Shown here: positions 30,442 to 37,645 of the stretch, one piece after another
Numbering within the stretch: position 1 is the stretch's first letter
How the letters are laid out: the number at the start of each line of letters is the position of its first letter
NCBI GenBank assembly: GCA_017451225.1
Contig: JAFSPZ010000044.1
Span: 1-39,070, forward strand
From: Muribaculaceae bacterium
GTDB lineage: Bacteria > Bacteroidota > Bacteroidia > Bacteroidales > Muribaculaceae
Length of the DNA: 39,070 bases
Direction: 5' to 3'
Program-made: the position numbers and the translations under genes
The notes under the pieces: generated by a model
Told to the model about the DNA's origin: nothing
Seen by the model: the letters and a program-made list of their open reading frames with translations, nothing else
Database searches by the model: none

Positions 30442-31481
30442 AAATTGTTTTTAATCCATTTCTCCCACCATTTGCGTGCTTTTTTGTCTTTGAGTTTTTT
30501 GACGTTATCTTTCAGCCATTGGAGTTCGTTGCTATCGTTCTGACTCGCAACTACTATGAAAAACTTAGATAAATCTTCCTTAGGATTCTTGGCAACCCAA
30601 GTGAGGAACTCTGTGCTATTACGCATGCCTAGGTTGAAACTCCACACGGCAAATTCTATTACCGATAATGTCTCGGGGTTCTCGGGAGGGTCGTCTCCTT
30701 TCTCTTTATATTGTTTATATTGTTCTACTATTTTTGCTATTTTGTTAGCTTCTTTGTTGAGCTCTTTAGGTGTCGTGGAATTGCTGGCAGGAGTTTGAGC
30801 CATAGTGAGCACACTCATACCTATGGGGAAGTACTCTCCTTCGGTCATGGAGTGAGTTGGTTGTTTGTGGTCTTTGCTCAGGTAGTTGGCATCACCATCT
30901 GTCCTAATGGCACTTGTTGTGGGGTGAAGTTGCTCGATTTTTCCACTGCTGCTCACCACAAATGGGTTGCAGATGGTCCCTTCTTTGTAAAACCAATTGC
31001 CACCTTTTGCAGTAGTAAAGAAATTATATGTTCTTAACACCTTGATAGTGTCACCGCTGAACTCAAAGCTGATATTTGGTGAGGGCTGGTAAACCATTTC
31101 ATCATGAGGAAATATCAATTTAAGAATTTCGGAATCCCCATCGTGTCCCAGCATAGCACCATCTGCTATCTCTTTGCCATCAAAGGTTACGGCATAGTAC
31201 TCTGTGGGAAGCTTTTCATTCTTTACAGAGCAGAGTAATATTGTTCTGATGGAGCTGCCTTTAGATGTGAAGCGTTCGCTCGTTTGAAGGTCAAATACCT
31301 TGACTTCGGAGTTGTTGAGCAACGACTGGTGATGCATATAGATTTTATCCAGCAGCTCTGTTGCTTCAGTGCTACTTAATGGCTTTTCACTGAAGGCGAG
31401 CGTAGAAGGATTAATGCCACCTAAGCTTGTGAATGATAACAGCAAAGTGCAGATTGCTGACAGAAATAATTTAGTCTTCAT
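30435..31481 (-). CDS. Secreted protein of unknown family, first gene of the patatin-amylase operon
   Basis: The 348-residue protein has an N-terminal signal peptide (MKTKLFLSAICTLLLSFTSLG). The body is a mixed alpha/beta region (STEATELLDKIYMHHQSLLN, FTSKGSSIRTILLCSVKNEK, ISFEFSGDTIKVLRTYNFFT). The C-terminal part (about 235-348) is helical, Lys/Glu-rich and ends in WWEKWIKNNLW. I recognise no family and see no catalytic motif. Its stop overlaps the patatin start, which suggests it belongs to the same process, perhaps envelope lipid handling. A good promoter precedes it. Confidence 0.75.
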   Translation of the reverse strand: MKTKLFLSAICTLLLSFTSLGGINPSTLAFSEKPLSSTEATELLDKIYMHHQSLLNNSEVKVFDLQTSERFTSKGSSIRTILLCSVKNEKLPTEYYAVTFDGKEIADGAMLGHDGDSEILKLIFPHDEMVYQPSPNISFEFSGDTIKVLRTYNFFTTAKGGNWFYKEGTICNPFVVSSSGKIEQLHPTTSAIRTDGDANYLSKDHKQPTHSMTEGEYFPIGMSVLTMAQTPASNSTTPKELNKEANKIAKIVEQYKQYKEKGDDPPENPETLSVIEFAVWSFNLGMRNSTEFLTWVAKNPKEDLSKFFIVVASQNDSNELQWLKDNVKKLKDKKARKWWEKWIKNNLW

Positions 31482-31505
31482 AATAGTACAGTTTTATTTC
31501 TGCTA

Positions 31506-31536
31506 CAAATATAATCACAAATAATCACATATACAA
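31506..31536 (-). promoter_or_regulatory. Promoter of the patatin-amylase operon
   Basis: TATATTTG (31513-31506, minus) has a TTG (31536-31534) 20 bases upstream. Confidence 0.7.
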
Positions 31537-31564
31537 CTATGAAGACTTTTTGAATAAATATTAT

Positions 31565-32485
31565 CTAAATATTGATAAATGTCATGATTGTTCCCATGAT
31601 TGAGCCAAGAAGGGCTCCGAGCCACACAATGGCGCGTAGTTCTTTCTTCATCACGCTCAGGATGATTTGTTCGGCTTCTTCCATGTCCATCTCTTGGATG
31701 CGTTTCTCGACTATTTTGCTAATGTTGATACTCTCGAGGATGCGTGGCAGATGGTCATTGATAATGGTTCGATACACGCTTACGATGCCCTCGCGCGCCT
31801 GTTCAAGCTGTTGCTCGTGTCCCTTGAAAAGGTCACACATGGGCATTGACATGAGTTTGTCGGCCTCGGTATACACGATTCTTGTCGACATGCTTGGGGC
31901 CTGCTCTTGTAGAACTTCATTGATATGTGACGAGAGTTTGGCCTCGATGGGCGATGATACGGCCTCAATGAGTCGTTCGGCATGAATTTTTCCTGCCACG
32001 CTTGAGCGAGTCTTGTCAATAACGTGCTGGGTGGCTGCATGGGCAATTGTCTTGCCAATGGCTCGATCGCGAAGTTTAGATGAAATTAATTTGGCAATTT
32101 CGTCGCAGGTGCTTTCGCGCATTGCGCTAATCTCTTGCTCAGTAAGATAGTGGCCAGCAAACTGCTCGAGCGTTTCTTCATTGTGGAGCTGGGTGTAGAA
32201 AAATTCATCTATGGCATTTCTTGATTTCTCGAGCATCTCGTCGCTTAGCAATGTCTTTTCAAGCACCTCGCGGTTCATGAGGTTCTCGCTGATTGCTCCG
32301 CCAATGGCACTGGCAATGCGGTCTTTCTCCTTGGGGATTATGCCGGGAGTGAAAGGAACACGTTTGCCAAAGATGTATTTCGCTGTTCTGGGACGAAACA
32401 GCATCCTGATAGCAATATCGTTAGTGATATAGCCAATAACCGCACCAAGTGCTGGTCCCGAAATGTATTCAAGAATTGCGTTCAT
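31565..32485 (-). CDS. DUF445 family membrane protein
   Basis: The 306-residue protein has the DUF445 layout. An N-terminal hydrophobic segment is followed by GAVIGYITNDIAIRMLFRPR, then FGKRVPFTPGIIPKEKDRIA. A long helical middle region is rich in Glu, Lys and Ile (about 65-270), and a C-terminal transmembrane helix (AIVWLGALLGSIMGTIMTFI) closes the protein. DUF445 proteins (YheB/YjiN relatives) have no established function. The gene stands between OadB and the patatin operon on the same strand. I see no clear promoter in the 32486-32535 stretch. Confidence 0.92.
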   Translation of the reverse strand: MNAILEYISGPALGAVIGYITNDIAIRMLFRPRTAKYIFGKRVPFTPGIIPKEKDRIASAIGGAISENLMNREVLEKTLLSDEMLEKSRNAIDEFFYTQLHNEETLEQFAGHYLTEQEISAMRESTCDEIAKLISSKLRDRAIGKTIAHAATQHVIDKTRSSVAGKIHAERLIEAVSSPIEAKLSSHINEVLQEQAPSMSTRIVYTEADKLMSMPMCDLFKGHEQQLEQAREGIVSVYRTIINDHLPRILESINISKIVEKRIQEMDMEEAEQIILSVMKKELRAIVWLGALLGSIMGTIMTFINI

Positions 32486-32535
32486 AACTTCTAGTATTCA
32501 GTTATATAAAATATAAATTTAGCAAAACCCATGCC

Positions 32536-32578
32536 AAAAGAAAAATAAGGTGCACCCACCATGTGGTACACCTTATTT
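32536..32578 (-). terminator. Terminator of the methylmalonyl-CoA decarboxylase operon
   Basis: On the minus strand AAATAAGGTG and CACCTTATTT form a perfect 10-bp stem, and the inner ACCAC/GTGG extends it. The T-run TTTTTCTTTT follows. Confidence 0.85.
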
Positions 32579-32601
32579 AAATAATATAAAGAATTGTTTT
32601 A

Positions 32602-33756
32602 TTATCCAAGGAAGCCGAGCAATACACCGGCGGCAACTGCCGAACCGATAACACCAGCAACGTTTGGACCCATGGCGTGCATGAGCAGGTAGTTGCTTGG
32701 GTCGGCCTTGAGACCCTGGTCGTTGCTGATGCGAGCAGCCATAGGCACAGCACTCACACCTGCATTACCAATCAATGGATTCAACTTCTTGTGCTTGGGC
32801 AGGATGAGGTTGAAGATCTTCACAAAGAGCACACCCGAAGTGGTGGCGATGATAAATGCCATGAAACCAAGAAAGAAAATCTTGATGGTGTCGGGGGTAA
32901 GGAACTCCGAAGCTTGGGTGGAAGCACCCACACTCATACCTAGCACGATTGTCACCATGTCGGTCATTGCGTTACTTGCGGTCTTGGCAAGGCGGGTGGT
33001 AACACCACTCTCACGCAGCAAGTTTCCGAAGAACAACATACCGAGCAGAGGAAGACCGCTGGGCACGAAGAAGCAAGTGAGGATAAGACCCACGATGGGG
33101 AAGATAATCTTCTCGGTCTGCGAAACCTTGCGGGCGGGCTTCATGCGGATAAGACGCTCTTTCTTGGTGGTGAGCAGTCGCATGATGGGCGGCTGAATCA
33201 CTGGCACAAGCGCCATGTAGCTATAAGCCGAAACCGCGATGGCACCCATCAAGTTTGGCGCGAGTTTCGAAGACAAGAAGATAGCGGTAGGACCGTCGGC
33301 ACCACCAATGATGGCGATAGCACCTGCCTGGTCGGGCATGAAGCCCATAGCCAAGGCTACCATATAGGCGCCAAAGATACCGAACTGCGCAGCTGCACCC
33401 ACAAGCATGAGCTTGGGGTTGGCGAGCAATGCCGAGAAGTCGGTCATCGCACCAATACCCAGGAAGATGAGCGGTGGATACCAACCCTGGCGTACACCTT
33501 GATAAAGGATGTTCAATACCGAACCTTCCTCATAGATACCAATCTCATTGCCTGGCTGGAAAGGAATGTTTCCAATCAGGATACCGAAGCCAATGGGCAC
33601 AAGCAGCATAGGCTCGAAATCGTGCTTGATGGCGAGGTAGATGAAAAGCAGACCCACACCAAGCATAATCAAGCTCTCAGGCGATAACGTTACGTTATAG
33701 AAGCCTGTGAAGTGCCAGAATTGCTCCAGGTTTTTTGCAATATTAAGTAGTACCAT
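32602..33756 (-). CDS. Sodium-translocating decarboxylase subunit beta (OadB/MmdB family)
   Basis: The 384-residue polytopic membrane subunit is the sodium pump of biotin-dependent decarboxylases. It removes the carboxyl group from carboxybiotin and drives sodium out. Family landmarks are LLVPIGFGILIGNIPF, PPLIFLGIGAMTDFSALLAN, the conserved IAIIGGADGPTAIFLSSKLA segment with the Asp of the ion path, and the C-terminal VSAVPMAARI and HAMGPNVAGVIGSAVAAG. It starts four bases after the biotin-carrier stop. With the carboxyltransferase gene upstream and no biotin carboxylase gene, it points to methylmalonyl-CoA decarboxylation rather than propionyl-CoA carboxylation. Confidence 0.95.
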   Translation of the reverse strand: MVLLNIAKNLEQFWHFTGFYNVTLSPESLIMLGVGLLFIYLAIKHDFEPMLLVPIGFGILIGNIPFQPGNEIGIYEEGSVLNILYQGVRQGWYPPLIFLGIGAMTDFSALLANPKLMLVGAAAQFGIFGAYMVALAMGFMPDQAGAIAIIGGADGPTAIFLSSKLAPNLMGAIAVSAYSYMALVPVIQPPIMRLLTTKKERLIRMKPARKVSQTEKIIFPIVGLILTCFFVPSGLPLLGMLFFGNLLRESGVTTRLAKTASNAMTDMVTIVLGMSVGASTQASEFLTPDTIKIFFLGFMAFIIATTSGVLFVKIFNLILPKHKKLNPLIGNAGVSAVPMAARISNDQGLKADPSNYLLMHAMGPNVAGVIGSAVAAGVLLGFLG

Positions 33757-33760
33757 AGTT

Positions 33761-34195
33761 TTAAGCGATAATCATAATAGTGGTACCCTCTTGAACCGAT
33801 TCTTCAAGAGATACGTTGATTGATTTAACAACGCCGTCTTTGCCTGCATGAATCTCGTTGCCCATCTTCATGGCCTCGAGGATGCAAACCACGTCGCTGG
33901 CCTTAACTTGCTGTCCTTCCTTTACATGGAGCTCCTTGATAACTCCAGGAAGTGGAGAAGCGATAACATACTCACCGGCAGCTGCGGCAGCGGGCTTGGC
34001 TGCGGCAGGCTTGGCTGCAACAGGAGCATCGTTGCTTGGTGCCACTCTCTTGACAACAGGCTTAGCAACCTTTTCCTCTTCAAGCTCAACGGTGTAGGGA
34101 ACACCATTAACCTCGATATTTGCAATGTTGTTCTCAATGTCACCAACATTTACTTTGTATTCGTGACCATTGATTTTATACTTATATTCTTTCAT
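33761..34195 (-). CDS. Biotin carboxyl carrier protein of the decarboxylase (MmdC/OadA C-terminal type)
   Basis: The 144-residue protein has three parts: an N-terminal domain (about 1-50), a Pro/Ala/Lys-rich flexible linker (about 55-75, AAKPAAAKPAAAAAG) and a C-terminal biotinyl domain. The biotinylated Lys lies in CILEAMKMGNEIHAG near residue 109. It shuttles CO2 as carboxybiotin from the carboxyltransferase to the beta subunit. It sits between the oadG-type and oadB-type genes, as in other Bacteroidetes clusters. Confidence 0.95.
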   Translation of the reverse strand: MKEYKYKINGHEYKVNVGDIENNIANIEVNGVPYTVELEEEKVAKPVVKRVAPSNDAPVAAKPAAAKPAAAAAGEYVIASPLPGVIKELHVKEGQQVKASDVVCILEAMKMGNEIHAGKDGVVKSINVSLEESVQEGTTIMIIA

Positions 34196-34224
34196 TGATA
34201 AAACAAATTAAATGTTAGTGATAA

Positions 34225-35262
34225 TTAATGATTGTTGTGATGTTCGGGAACGCGAAGCAGAAGGTTGCCCTTCGAACCCCATGCGCTGTGGGCCTCATGA
34301 GAGTGGTCGAAGGTGAGCACGCCACTTTCCTCGTCGTGAGCGTTGAGATGCTGATAGAGAGCCATGCAGATGGCTGCAATAGCCTCATCGTCGTCGCCGC
34401 CCTCTTGAGCAGCAACAGCTTCAACAGGTTCGTCAACAGTCTCTTCCTCTTTCTTCTCCTTGCCTTGTCCTGCAAAGGCCTTACCAAAGAGTTTGAACAG
34501 GATGTAGAGCATGAGCAGAGCGCAGAACACTACGCCCATCGACATGATAGTAAGCCAAATACCTGAACCATCTTCGTTCTTAAACATCTCGATGTTCTCG
34601 TTCACTGGGCGTACATTGAACTTGCCAGGAGTGATTGCCTTGGCGACTGAAGAACCATCACGCACTTCCCACTGGCTAGTGACGAAGTTGTGATTGCCAT
34701 TCATGTGCATGTCGGTGGGTAGACCCTCACTGATGCGGGCAAATGATTGTCCAGCTTGCAAATTAGCGGGAATGATTACCTCGTCAACAAGGTCGCCATT
34801 CACATCATAGAGAGCAACGTAGTTCTCACAGCCGGCAGCTAGCGTGAACGACAGGTGGAAAGTTCCAGCTGTTGTGTCGCCATCGGCATAGAATACTACA
34901 TGAGTGCGGGGCTTAATCTTAGTGTTAACATCACCACGTGGAATCTCATAAACCTTGTCGGGATTCTGGTTGCGGAGCTCCTCGAGAAGCACGTTGCGCT
35001 TCTTGTTGCTCTTCGACTCCATATCCTTGAAATAGTTCTGGATATAATCTGGCTTAAATGTTGTGATAAACATTTTTTCGATGCCATTGGTGCCGTAGGA
35101 AGCATTGAAAAGCTCAATCCAGGCCGAGCACTTGCCATTCTGGTTATCACTGTTGTTGTTTTGCACCATCACCTCGTTGATGCACATGTCCATGCGGCCT
35201 TGTGCCATTGCCGAGAGTGCTGCAACCACAGCAATAAGTGTCAATAATATTTTCTTATTCAT
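34225..35262 (-). CDS. OadG-family subunit with large secreted N-terminal lamin-tail-like domain
   Basis: The 345 residues are far longer than the usual 80-100 of OadG. A signal peptide (MNKKILLTLIAVVAALSAMA) leads to a lamin-tail-like beta-sandwich (about 25-210: MCINEVMVQNNNSDNQNGKC, SAWIELFNASY, TFHLSFTLAAGCENYVALYD). A transmembrane helix (about 238-262, WLTIMSMGVVFCALLMLYIL) and the Glu/Lys-rich OadG tail follow, ending in IAAICMALYQHLNA and a His-rich C-terminus that may bind zinc. The gamma subunit holds the decarboxylase complex together. The external domain could contact the periplasmic side or peptidoglycan, which is inferred. Confidence 0.88.
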   Translation of the reverse strand: MNKKILLTLIAVVAALSAMAQGRMDMCINEVMVQNNNSDNQNGKCSAWIELFNASYGTNGIEKMFITTFKPDYIQNYFKDMESKSNKKRNVLLEELRNQNPDKVYEIPRGDVNTKIKPRTHVVFYADGDTTAGTFHLSFTLAAGCENYVALYDVNGDLVDEVIIPANLQAGQSFARISEGLPTDMHMNGNHNFVTSQWEVRDGSSVAKAITPGKFNVRPVNENIEMFKNEDGSGIWLTIMSMGVVFCALLMLYILFKLFGKAFAGQGKEKKEEETVDEPVEAVAAQEGGDDDEAIAAICMALYQHLNAHDEESGVLTFDHSHEAHSAWGSKGNLLLRVPEHHNNH

Positions 35263-35285
35263 TTTGAATTGTCGTTGAATAGGAA

Positions 35286-36899
35286 TTACAAAGGAATGTT
35301 GCCATGCTTCTTGGCGGGATTGTTGTACTTCTTAGTGCGCAGTTGCTCAAGAGCACGAATCACGCGGAAGCGAGTGTTGCGAGGCTCAATCACGTCATCG
35401 ATGTAGCCATACTTGGCTGCATTGAATGGAGTGCAGAACAAGTCGTTGTACTCTTGTTCCTTCTCGGCAATATACTTTTTGTTTTCTTCCATGATTTCTT
35501 TAGCCTTAGCCTCGTCACCAGCCTCTTTAGCCTCGGCAGCGGCAGCCTTGGCAGCCTTCATGTCCTTGGCATAGAGAATGCCAGCGGCACCAGCGGCACC
35601 CATCACAGCAATCTCGGCGCTTGGCCAAGCGTAGTTCATGTCGCCACGCAGCTGCTTGCAGCTCATCACGATGTGGCTACCACCGTAGCTCTTGCGCAGG
35701 GTAACGGTAACCTTGGGCACTGTAGCTTCGCCGTAGGCGTAGAGCAACTTGGCGCCATTAAGGATGACAGCGTTGTACTCTTGTCCTGTTCCCGGCAAGA
35801 ATCCGGGTACGTCAACTAGAGTTACCAATGGGATATTGAATGCGTCGCAGAAGCGTACGAAGCGTCCACCCTTCTTCGAGGCGTTAACGTCAAGCACGCC
35901 TGCCATGTGCTGAGGTTGGTTGGCAACCACACCCACACTCTGGCCGTTGAAGCGAGCGAAGCCCACGATTATGTTCTTGGCGAAGTCGCGGTGAACCTCA
36001 AGGAATTCACCGTTGTCAACGATAGCACCAATCACGTCATACATGTTGTAAGGATCGTTGGGGCTCTCAGGGATAATGCTGTTGAGGGCATCTTCCATAC
36101 GGTCAATTGGGTCGTTGCACTCGCGGCGAGGAGCTTCCTCCATGTTGTTGCTTGGCATGTAGCTCAAGAGGCGCTTGATGGTCTCAATAACCTCATCCTC
36201 GGTGTCGCAAGCAAAGTGGGTTACACCACTCTTTTGGGCGTGTACCTGTGCACCACCCAGTTGCTCTTGGGTCACATCCTCGCCAAGGACTGTCTTAACA
36301 ACTGCTGGGCCAGTGAGGAACATGAACGAAGTGCCCTTGGCCATGAGAGTGAAGTCGGTGAGGGCAGGAGAGTACACTGCACCACCGGCACATGGACCCA
36401 GGATAGCCGAAATCTGGGGAACCACACCACTGGCGTCGATATTGCGCTGGAAAATCTCGGCATAGCCTGCCAGCGAATTGATTCCCTCAGGGATGCGTGC
36501 GCCGCCCGAGTCGTTGAGACCAACAACTGGAGCGCCCTGTTTCATGGCAAGATCCATAACCTTGCACATCTTCCATGCCATGGCCTCGCCAAGCGAACCG
36601 CCGATCACGGTGAAGTCCTGTGCGAAGACATAGACGAGACGTCCGTCAACTGTTCCGTAGCCAGTTACAACACCGTCGCCAAGGAACGATTTCTTCTCCT
36701 GACCGAAGTTGGTGCAACGATGCTGCACAAACATGTCAAGCTCTTCAAAGCTGCCTGGGTCAAGGAGCATATTGATTCTCTCGCGGGCAGTGTATTTGCC
36801 CTTCTCATGCTGCTTAGCGATGGCCTTCTCGCCGCCGCCTACGCGTGCCTTGGCACGCATGTCGATGAGTTGTTGGATTTTTTCGAGTTGTTTACTCAT
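35286..36899 (-). CDS. mmdA: Methylmalonyl-CoA decarboxylase/acyl-CoA carboxylase carboxyltransferase subunit
   Basis: The 537-residue crotonase-fold carboxyltransferase has both halves intact. The N-terminal half has FVQHRCTNFGQEKKSFLGDG, VYVFAQDFTVIGGSLGE, GLNDSGGARIPEGINSLAGY and GPCAGGAVYSPALTDF. The C-terminal half has VGVVANQPQHMAGVLDVNAS, FLPGTGQEYNAVILNGAKLL and GGSHIVMSCKQLRGD. It moves the carboxyl group of (S)-methylmalonyl-CoA to biotin. Propionyl-CoA carboxylase subunits are very similar; the gene neighbourhood with oadG and oadB genes and without a biotin carboxylase favours the decarboxylase role. The start is 26 bases downstream of the epimerase stop. Confidence 0.93.
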   Translation of the reverse strand: MSKQLEKIQQLIDMRAKARVGGGEKAIAKQHEKGKYTARERINMLLDPGSFEELDMFVQHRCTNFGQEKKSFLGDGVVTGYGTVDGRLVYVFAQDFTVIGGSLGEAMAWKMCKVMDLAMKQGAPVVGLNDSGGARIPEGINSLAGYAEIFQRNIDASGVVPQISAILGPCAGGAVYSPALTDFTLMAKGTSFMFLTGPAVVKTVLGEDVTQEQLGGAQVHAQKSGVTHFACDTEDEVIETIKRLLSYMPSNNMEEAPRRECNDPIDRMEDALNSIIPESPNDPYNMYDVIGAIVDNGEFLEVHRDFAKNIIVGFARFNGQSVGVVANQPQHMAGVLDVNASKKGGRFVRFCDAFNIPLVTLVDVPGFLPGTGQEYNAVILNGAKLLYAYGEATVPKVTVTLRKSYGGSHIVMSCKQLRGDMNYAWPSAEIAVMGAAGAAGILYAKDMKAAKAAAAEAKEAGDEAKAKEIMEENKKYIAEKEQEYNDLFCTPFNAAKYGYIDDVIEPRNTRFRVIRALEQLRTKKYNNPAKKHGNIPL

Positions 36900-36925
36900 T
36901 TTATCTGAATTGTATTGAGTGTTTC

Positions 36926-37345
36926 TTATTTATTGGGGTCTTCGCAAAGCTCAACGAGAGCGCCAGCCGAAGTCTTGGGGTGAACGAAAGCGATGTTCAA
37001 GCCTTCAGCACCCTTACGGGGAGCCTTGTCAAGAACGCGACCTTCCTTGTCCTGAATCTCCTGGAGTGCATTAGCCACGCCGTCCTGCACGCAGAATGCG
37101 ATGTGCTGGATGCCTCCACGGCCACCGTTCTTCTCGATAAATTTGGCGATAGCGCTATCGGGGCTGGTAGCCTCGAGAAGCTCAATCTTGGTCTGGCCAA
37201 CTTTGAAGAAAGCGGTGCGTACGTGTTGGTCCTCTACCTCTTCGATTGCGAAGCATTTGAAACCGAGAAATTTCTCATAGAAAGGTATAGCCTCGTCAAG
37301 GCTTGTGACTGCTATACCAACGTGTTCAATGTGTGAAATGTCCAT
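36926..37345 (-). CDS. mce: Methylmalonyl-CoA epimerase
   Basis: The 139-residue glyoxalase-fold enzyme interconverts (R)- and (S)-methylmalonyl-CoA between the mutase and decarboxylase steps. It shows the first metal His in ISHIEHVGIAV, then EAIPFYEKFLG, IQHIAFCVQD with the second His, and the C-terminal HPKTSAGALVELCED with the Glu ligand. It is the first gene of the five-gene cluster. Its position completes the succinate-to-propionate route except for methylmalonyl-CoA mutase, which is not in the window. Confidence 0.95.
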   Translation of the reverse strand: MDISHIEHVGIAVTSLDEAIPFYEKFLGFKCFAIEEVEDQHVRTAFFKVGQTKIELLEATSPDSAIAKFIEKNGGRGGIQHIAFCVQDGVANALQEIQDKEGRVLDKAPRKGAEGLNIAFVHPKTSAGALVELCEDPNK

Positions 37346-37406
37346 AATTGATTGTTAGTAAAAAGTTTATATTTTAAGTTAATTGTATTTTGCGTAAAAA
37401 GACGTG

Positions 37407-37414
37407 CAAAGGTA
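37407..37414 (-). promoter_or_regulatory. -7 box of the mce-mmdA operon
   Basis: TACCTTTG on the minus strand matches perfectly, about 60 bases before the mce ATG. No TTG is seen at the usual distance. Confidence 0.6.
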
Positions 37415-37492
37415 CGAATTTTTTATTTATATAAGGTGTATTAAAGATATAATCTTTGTGAAAAAACACCATTTTTTTGGCATGAAAAAAAT

Positions 37493-37517
37493 ATGACATG
37501 GTGGCAGATTTTGTCAT
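37493..37517. other. Inverted repeat in the mce/dnaK gap
   Basis: ATGACA (37493-37498) and TGTCAT (37512-37517) are separated by 13 bases, in the region shared by the two divergent genes. It is a possible operator, but short enough to be chance. Confidence 0.35.
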
Positions 37518-37557
37518 GAAGTTTTTATTTATTGGCTTCAACCATGTCAGTAAATAG

Positions 37558-37575
37558 TTTGGCACGAAATTTGTT
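37558..37575 (+). promoter_or_regulatory. Sigma-54-like promoter candidate upstream of dnaK
   Basis: TTTGGCACGAAATTTGTT matches the sigma-54 consensus TGGCACG-N4-TTGCW with a single mismatch (TTGT for TTGC), including -24 GG and the correct spacing. It lies about 70 bases before the ATG. No normal TAnnTTTG box is obvious upstream of dnaK. Confidence 0.4.
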
Positions 37576-37645
37576 AAATTGCGGGGTGGACAGCCACTGA
37601 TAGTGGCGAATAAAACAGAATTATAAACAAAAAAAGATATAAATT

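Noticed and set aside
35907-36908. A 333-codon open frame on the plus strand opposite mmdA
   Set aside because: It is the antisense shadow of a secure carboxyltransferase gene. Its translation is low-complexity His/Val/Leu-rich with no family features, as in other shadows here.
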